Assembly (NCBI GenBank): GCA_949291975.1
Contig: CASEYA010000052.1
Span: 1 to 19,231 of the forward strand
Length of the DNA: 19,231 bases
Origin: an uncultured Christensenella sp.
GTDB taxonomy: Bacteria; Bacillota; Clostridia; Christensenellales; UBA1242
Direction of reading: 5' to 3'
Positions 15,724-19,231 of the stretch are shown piece after piece; position 1 is the stretch's first letter, and each line of letters starts with the position of its first letter. The notes under the pieces were generated by a model. That model was given only the letters and a program-made list of their open reading frames with translations. It did no database searches and was not told the DNA's origin. Position numbers and translations under genes: made by a program.

Positions 15724-15746
15724 AATTTGCAAAAATTTAATCAAAA
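15724..15746. repeat. Short repeat copy 1, upstream of the scaffold gene
   Basis: AATTTGCAAAAATTTA (15724-15739) then A and TCAAAA. On the minus strand it sits directly before the scaffold ribosome binding site (GGAGG). It matches the element at 12588-12605; see there. Confidence 0.5.
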
Positions 15747-15753
15747 TTTTTGA

Positions 15754-15790
15754 TTTTTTTGCGTTTTTTGTGTTAATTTTCTTAATTTTT
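15754..15790. repeat. T-tract spacer after the portal gene, shared with 17738-17752
   Basis: TTTTTTGCGTTTTTT (15755-15769) is identical to 17738-17752 on the other side of the portal gene. Runs of T begin at about 15754, 15764, 15777 and 15786, close to one per helical turn, a pattern that bends DNA. Confidence 0.45.
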
Positions 15791-17687
15791 ATTGATTTTG
15801 TGTTTCATAAAGCATGTTTGCCTGTTGTTCTAGCGCTTTAAACTGTTTGTGTTTTCTTATGTGTTCAAGCATGATTTTTTCAATATCTTTGTTCTTTTCT
15901 TTTAGATTTTCCCACTCACCACCAAGCATAAAATTGGTGTGAGTGCTTATATGTAAGTCATGGTCATGAACCTCCAAAACCTCTGGCTGTTTTCCCCTTG
16001 TTGCAAGGTCAATGTTTTCCTTTCGTGCATTTTGAATTTGCAGAGTGTTTGAATCAAGAGTATCTTCCCAAACACCAAAGCCAAGCATCTCTAGAATTTT
16101 ATGACGCATACTGTTTGATAATTTTCCGTTTTCATCATGCAAAAGCCCCTCTTTCAAAATATCCAAAATCATGGAACGCTTTTGCGCAACTGTTTGAGTA
16201 TATTCATTCTCTGTATCAAAAGAAATATCATCTGAACTGATGTTTCCCCTGTCCCAATAGAAGAAGTTTGTTGTTCCATTTATTCCAACCACTCGGCTCA
16301 TTCTTTGATGTGTTACAAACTGCTTATACAGTCTTAAAATTTGTTGAGCAACTTGTTTAATGGCAAAACTTATGTTTTCTCCACTTGCAGAAATTCTTGC
16401 ATTTTCTTGCTCAATTAAAAGTTGTAACGCAACTCCACTTAGGTTTGTAAGTTCTGCTGTGTTCGTTCCAAAAAGGTCACTGATTCCACTGACACTTAAA
16501 AATTCATTAAGAAGTTTTTCCTCCTCTTCGCTAAAACTTACGGGAATACTTTCTGCACCCATAAGCGTTGGCATGTTTGAACCTTGACGATAAACCAAAA
16601 CTTTTCCCGGACTCATACCCTCTTCTTCAAGATTGTCAATATCAATTGAGCCATCTTCAACAGCCAAAACACCAACCGTTGACCTGTTCATAAATTCATG
16701 CTTTCTGTTTTTTACTGCGTTATAGGCACGCTGAATTGGAATTGTTCTTTCAATTACACTACCACCCCAGAAAAGTGATGGCTGTTCAACTGAAATTTGC
16801 CTTATAAATGGAAAACCTCTTTCTCCGTCTTTTAAGTTTTTATATGGTAAATCTCCATTGAACACAAGCTTATCTTCTACCACAACAATAAGCCGTCCAT
16901 TTGGAAATTCTTTTGAAGGCATTTCATATTTTTCCAAAACAACCGCTTGATTGTGTTTTGATGTTTTTGAAACCTTGTTAAAACCCCCAAGGGTGATTGC
17001 ATTGTTGTGAACGCTTGAAAGAGCATAACTGTCTATGTCCTGCCCTTCCACTTTAACTCCCCAAAGTTGTTCAATCACATTGACATCATAACATCGTGCA
17101 TGAATTAAACTTTGGCAGTGGTTAAGGTCTGAACAGGAGTTGCTGTCTGGATAGATTTCAAAGGGCGAGCAAACCAAAACATCAACATCACCTTCATAGA
17201 TGTTTTCACCCATTGGAGAAAGTCCAACAATTGAGCCTGCGCTATCATTCCAAACAACTTTATAAAAAGCTGTTCCACAAATTTCACTCCACCTTGTCGC
17301 TTGTGAAACAAGCCGACTGAAATCAAGTTTGTTGCTCACAGATTTTAAAATATCTTTGCATACTTTTGCATTGCTGATATCATCCTCATCATCACTTGCT
17401 GGAAGAACAGTCATAGAAGGTCTTACATTAGCAAGTTTTGCAACCCTTGTTTCTATAAGTGGAGCAATGTGATTATAAACAGCACGCTCTTCCCAATAAA
17501 ACTGTTTATCAATTTCTCTTAAAATATTGTTTGAATTTATGTCGCAAAATTGATTTCCTATTAAAAAATTGATGTTAAGTTGCCATTGTGTTTCAAAAGG
17601 CTTGCGCTCTTCTTGTCTTCTTTTAAAATCTTTCCAAACGGCAGATACTATTTCCTTTTGTTGTTTTTTTGTTAATTTTTGTTCCAT
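15789..17687 (-). CDS. Portal protein
   Basis: The portal is the dodecameric ring at the capsid vertex through which TerL pumps DNA and to which the tail attaches. At 632 residues it is in the range of portals of short-tailed phages. The N-terminal region (MEQKLTKKQQK, ERKPFETQWQLNINFLIGNQF) is typical of P22-like portals. Other landmarks are YNHIAPLIETRVAKLANVRP, the SEICGTAFYKVVWN strand, IQRAYNAVKNRKHEFMNRS, and LTNLSGVALQLLIEQ, which precedes the tunnel-forming helices. The C-terminal 100 residues are helical and polar. It starts with AAAGGGGTT before the ATG and follows an 84-base spacer with phased T-tracts. Next to TerL and scaffold, the assignment is secure. Confidence 0.92.
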   Translation of the reverse strand: MEQKLTKKQQKEIVSAVWKDFKRRQEERKPFETQWQLNINFLIGNQFCDINSNNILREIDKQFYWEERAVYNHIAPLIETRVAKLANVRPSMTVLPASDDEDDISNAKVCKDILKSVSNKLDFSRLVSQATRWSEICGTAFYKVVWNDSAGSIVGLSPMGENIYEGDVDVLVCSPFEIYPDSNSCSDLNHCQSLIHARCYDVNVIEQLWGVKVEGQDIDSYALSSVHNNAITLGGFNKVSKTSKHNQAVVLEKYEMPSKEFPNGRLIVVVEDKLVFNGDLPYKNLKDGERGFPFIRQISVEQPSLFWGGSVIERTIPIQRAYNAVKNRKHEFMNRSTVGVLAVEDGSIDIDNLEEEGMSPGKVLVYRQGSNMPTLMGAESIPVSFSEEEEKLLNEFLSVSGISDLFGTNTAELTNLSGVALQLLIEQENARISASGENISFAIKQVAQQILRLYKQFVTHQRMSRVVGINGTTNFFYWDRGNISSDDISFDTENEYTQTVAQKRSMILDILKEGLLHDENGKLSNSMRHKILEMLGFGVWEDTLDSNTLQIQNARKENIDLATRGKQPEVLEVHDHDLHISTHTNFMLGGEWENLKEKNKDIEKIMLEHIRKHKQFKALEQQANMLYETQNQ

Positions 17688-17714
17688 ATTAACCCCTTTT
17701 TCTTAAAAATAACT

Positions 17715-17757
17715 GTTTTTTTAATGTTTTTTTAATGTTTTTTGCGTTTTTTTGCGC
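17715..17757. repeat. Phased A/T-tract repeat upstream of the portal gene
   Basis: Two exact 11-base units (GTTTTTTTAAT at 17715-17725 and 17726-17736) are followed by two similar 9-10-base units (GTTTTTTGC, GTTTTTTTGC). The four tracts recur about every 10-11 bases, in phase with the DNA helix, which predicts intrinsic curvature. On the minus strand they read as A-tracts just before the portal start. No ORF fits here. Confidence 0.6.
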
Positions 17758-17771
17758 ATAATTTTTGCAAG

Positions 17772-18053
17772 TTATGAATTTTTAAGTTCTTTTAAAAGTC
17801 TTTGTTTTTCCTGTAAAAGTTCTTTTTCTGTCATGTTGTCATATTTTGATTTGATATCTTCTTTGAAAAGTTCAAAATATGCACGAACGGCAGACACATC
17901 TGGCGGTGAATGTTTTTTGTTTACCTTTTGTTTACATCTTTTCATTTCGCCAGTTTCATCATCAAAACAAAACTCTTCTGTTACTTCATCAAAATCATAA
18001 CCTGTTGCTTTTTTCATCAGCGCAGATGCCAACTTATCTTTATCTTCATTCAT
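17772..18053 (-). CDS. TerS-like phage protein
   Basis: The 93-residue product contains ATGYDFDEVTEE (16-27) and KHSPPDVSAVRAYFEL (47-62). This pair resembles the C-terminal half of many small terminase subunits, where GY-x-Y/F-x-EVT and PPD-x2-A-x2-FWL occur. The N-terminal helix-turn-helix of such proteins is missing; residues 65-93 are a charged helix. It may be a short TerS, a detached TerS C-terminal domain, or another packaging regulator. It starts within the stop of TerL (ATGA overlap), so the two are translated together. TerS normally precedes TerL; the order here is reversed and a conventional TerS may exist upstream, outside the window. Confidence 0.55.
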   Translation of the reverse strand: MNEDKDKLASALMKKATGYDFDEVTEEFCFDDETGEMKRCKQKVNKKHSPPDVSAVRAYFELFKEDIKSKYDNMTEKELLQEKQRLLKELKNS

Positions 18054-19231
18054 AATTTTCTTTTACCCCTTGCCTTTTGTATCAGTCTATCTTTATGCAA
18101 TGTTATTTCGCTTTTAGTGTCAAATTGTTTGGTCGGCTCAGGTTTGGTCATTATGTAATATCTAAGTTCATCAAGTGCGTGGTCATCTTTTTTGATTGGT
18201 GTGTCTGCATTACCCCAAAAATATCCTTTTATCTCACGAATTAAATTTGTGCAGGTTGAAAAGATTTTTAACCTTGCTTCTCCTTTGATGTTTTTAAGAT
18301 AACTTTTTACCCGTGAAATTCCAGCAAATAAATCTTTATTAACTTTGGTATTCACATTGATTTTATTATCATAGAAAAGTTCAGCAACACTTTTTTCACT
18401 TGCAAGAGTTTTTTGATTTGCAGCAGAATCAATTAGCGCATCAATAAAACCATTTCTTTGCTTCCAACCAAGTTTGATGCATTTTTCTCTTATTTTATCT
18501 GCATGCCATTCCACAGTCTTATTTGAAAAATAATGTTCAGCAATGACATAGATATTTCCATCATAATCCACAGCATACCAATGAGCAGATAAAGGATTGT
18601 GAAGCCCTGGGTCAATGGATATTGTATCAAACCAGTCTTTCGGCACATCAAAAGGCTCAATTACATGAACAAGAGGGTCAAATTCGCTGTAAACCATTCC
18701 ACCATTGGACAAGAACTTTCCATATCTTCTGCTTTCTAGCTCATCTTTTGATAAAATACTGGACATAAATTCAATCTCTTCTTCATCTAAATACGGGTTG
18801 TCTGCCCACTCCATTTGAATTGTCCAAATCTCTTTATCGTTGGCAGGATTAAGATAAATTGTGTTATACACCCATGAAAGTCCTTTCAGCGGAGTCATGG
18901 TTGCAAAAATTTGACCTTTGCGGTCTAGAACCCTCATTCTGCATTCGAGATAAATATCATACGGGGGTTCTTCGTCAAACCAAACAAAATCAAGACTTGT
19001 TCCTTGAAATTTTTCTCTTCCTTGGTCACAACTTTTAAAGCCAATTCGGCTGTAACTGCCAAAAACATTTTTGATAACAATATAGTCAATAACTCCATTT
19101 TCTGGCACATCCTTTCTGCCTGAAAGCATAACAACATCAACAATCCACTCTGGCTTTAAATATTGCAAAATTTTTTGCTGTGCAACATCCCTTTGAACTT
19201 GAGAACTTAGCGACACCACCCACCCCTCCAC
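18050..19231 (-). CDS. Terminase large subunit TerL, 5'-partial
   Basis: TerL is the ATP-driven motor and nuclease that packages DNA through the portal. This 393-residue portion lacks the N-terminal Walker A region, which lies beyond the window edge; the frame is open there and the first codon (GTG) is not a real start. Present are the Walker B FVWFDEE (82-88), the coupling motif TMTPLKG (111-117), and the RNase-H-type nuclease: Asp207 in SIDPG, Asp268 in ALIDSA and Asp354 in HALDELRYY. The motifs are intact, suggesting a working motor. It lies directly upstream of portal genes as in most tailed phages and overlaps the TerS-like gene. Whether packaging is pac- or cos-type cannot be told. Confidence 0.95.
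   Translation of the reverse strand: MEGWVVSLSSQVQRDVAQQKILQYLKPEWIVDVVMLSGRKDVPENGVIDYIVIKNVFGSYSRIGFKSCDQGREKFQGTSLDFVWFDEEPPYDIYLECRMRVLDRKGQIFATMTPLKGLSWVYNTIYLNPANDKEIWTIQMEWADNPYLDEEEIEFMSSILSKDELESRRYGKFLSNGGMVYSEFDPLVHVIEPFDVPKDWFDTISIDPGLHNPLSAHWYAVDYDGNIYVIAEHYFSNKTVEWHADKIREKCIKLGWKQRNGFIDALIDSAANQKTLASEKSVAELFYDNKINVNTKVNKDLFAGISRVKSYLKNIKGEARLKIFSTCTNLIREIKGYFWGNADTPIKKDDHALDELRYYIMTKPEPTKQFDTKSEITLHKDRLIQKARGKRKL

Larger units (their letters stand above)
7062..19231 (-). mobile_element. Prophage: packaging, capsid, short-tail and lysis modules (partial)
   Basis: An uninterrupted leftward series of phage genes runs from terminase to holins and ends in a strong terminator, next to chromosomal genes. 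The order TerL, portal, scaffold, capsid, connector proteins, nozzle, fibre, holins is that of a tailed phage. The absence of tube, sheath, tape-measure and protease genes indicates a short-tailed phage assembled with a scaffold. Integration is inferred from adjacency to host genes; integrase, repressor, replication genes and the other attachment site must lie beyond 19231 if present. The exact left boundary is not visible; about 6987-7115 is the plausible range. Confidence 0.85.

Noticed and set aside
12588-15746. CRISPR array
   Set aside because: The short repeats occur only twice and far apart, without regular spacers.

Overview
The window holds the end of a bacterial chromosomal region (about 1-7060) joined to the structural and lysis part of an integrated phage (about 7062-19231). 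It is A+T-rich throughout. The host genes (RNase J, a TmcAL-type tRNA(Met) acetate ligase, a TrmR-type tRNA methyltransferase and a U32-family protein) are a set typical of Bacillota, probably an uncultured low-GC Clostridia/Bacilli-like gut lineage; this placement is inference from gene content. Strong purine-rich ribosome binding sites, TGA used as a stop codon and TGG encoding tryptophan all fit the standard bacterial code.

Host part. A partial tmcAL reads rightward (2-1078). It converges on a leftward operon, rnj - trmR - trhP (5081 to 1489), whose genes lie 1 bp apart. An AT-rich spacer between them carries one terminator for each side. TrhP and TrmR act in succession on tRNA wobble uridine 34 (hydroxylation, then methylation to 5-methoxyuridine), and TmcAL acetylates wobble cytidine 34 of elongator tRNA-Met, so three of the four enzymes converge on tRNA position 34. 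Upstream of rnj lie two abutting genes (6929-5160) for six-pass membrane proteins that look like distant paralogues. A near-consensus promoter (7032-7060) precedes them.

Phage part, all leftward, in transcription order: large terminase (N-terminus outside the window), a small TerS-like protein, portal, scaffold, two tandem full-length major capsid protein paralogues, two connector-region proteins, a beta-rich tail-nozzle/stabilisation-like protein, a tail fibre with an N-terminal coiled coil, a coiled-coil protein of unknown role, two holins of different families, and a strong terminator at 7062-7090. No tail-tube, sheath, tape-measure or prohead-protease gene lies between the terminase and the lysis genes. 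This indicates a short-tailed (podovirus-like) particle built by a scaffold-dependent route as in P22. Genes are packed tightly with ATGA/TAATG overlaps, apart from three short AT-rich spacers (17688-17771, 15714-15788, 12571-12660) that share sequence motifs and include one large hairpin. The integrase, repressor, replication genes and an endolysin are not in this window.

The most notable points are the tandem capsid duplication, the small TerS-like protein located after TerL, the shared motifs in the capsid-region spacers, two holins without an endolysin, and the paralogous membrane-protein pair at the phage-host junction.
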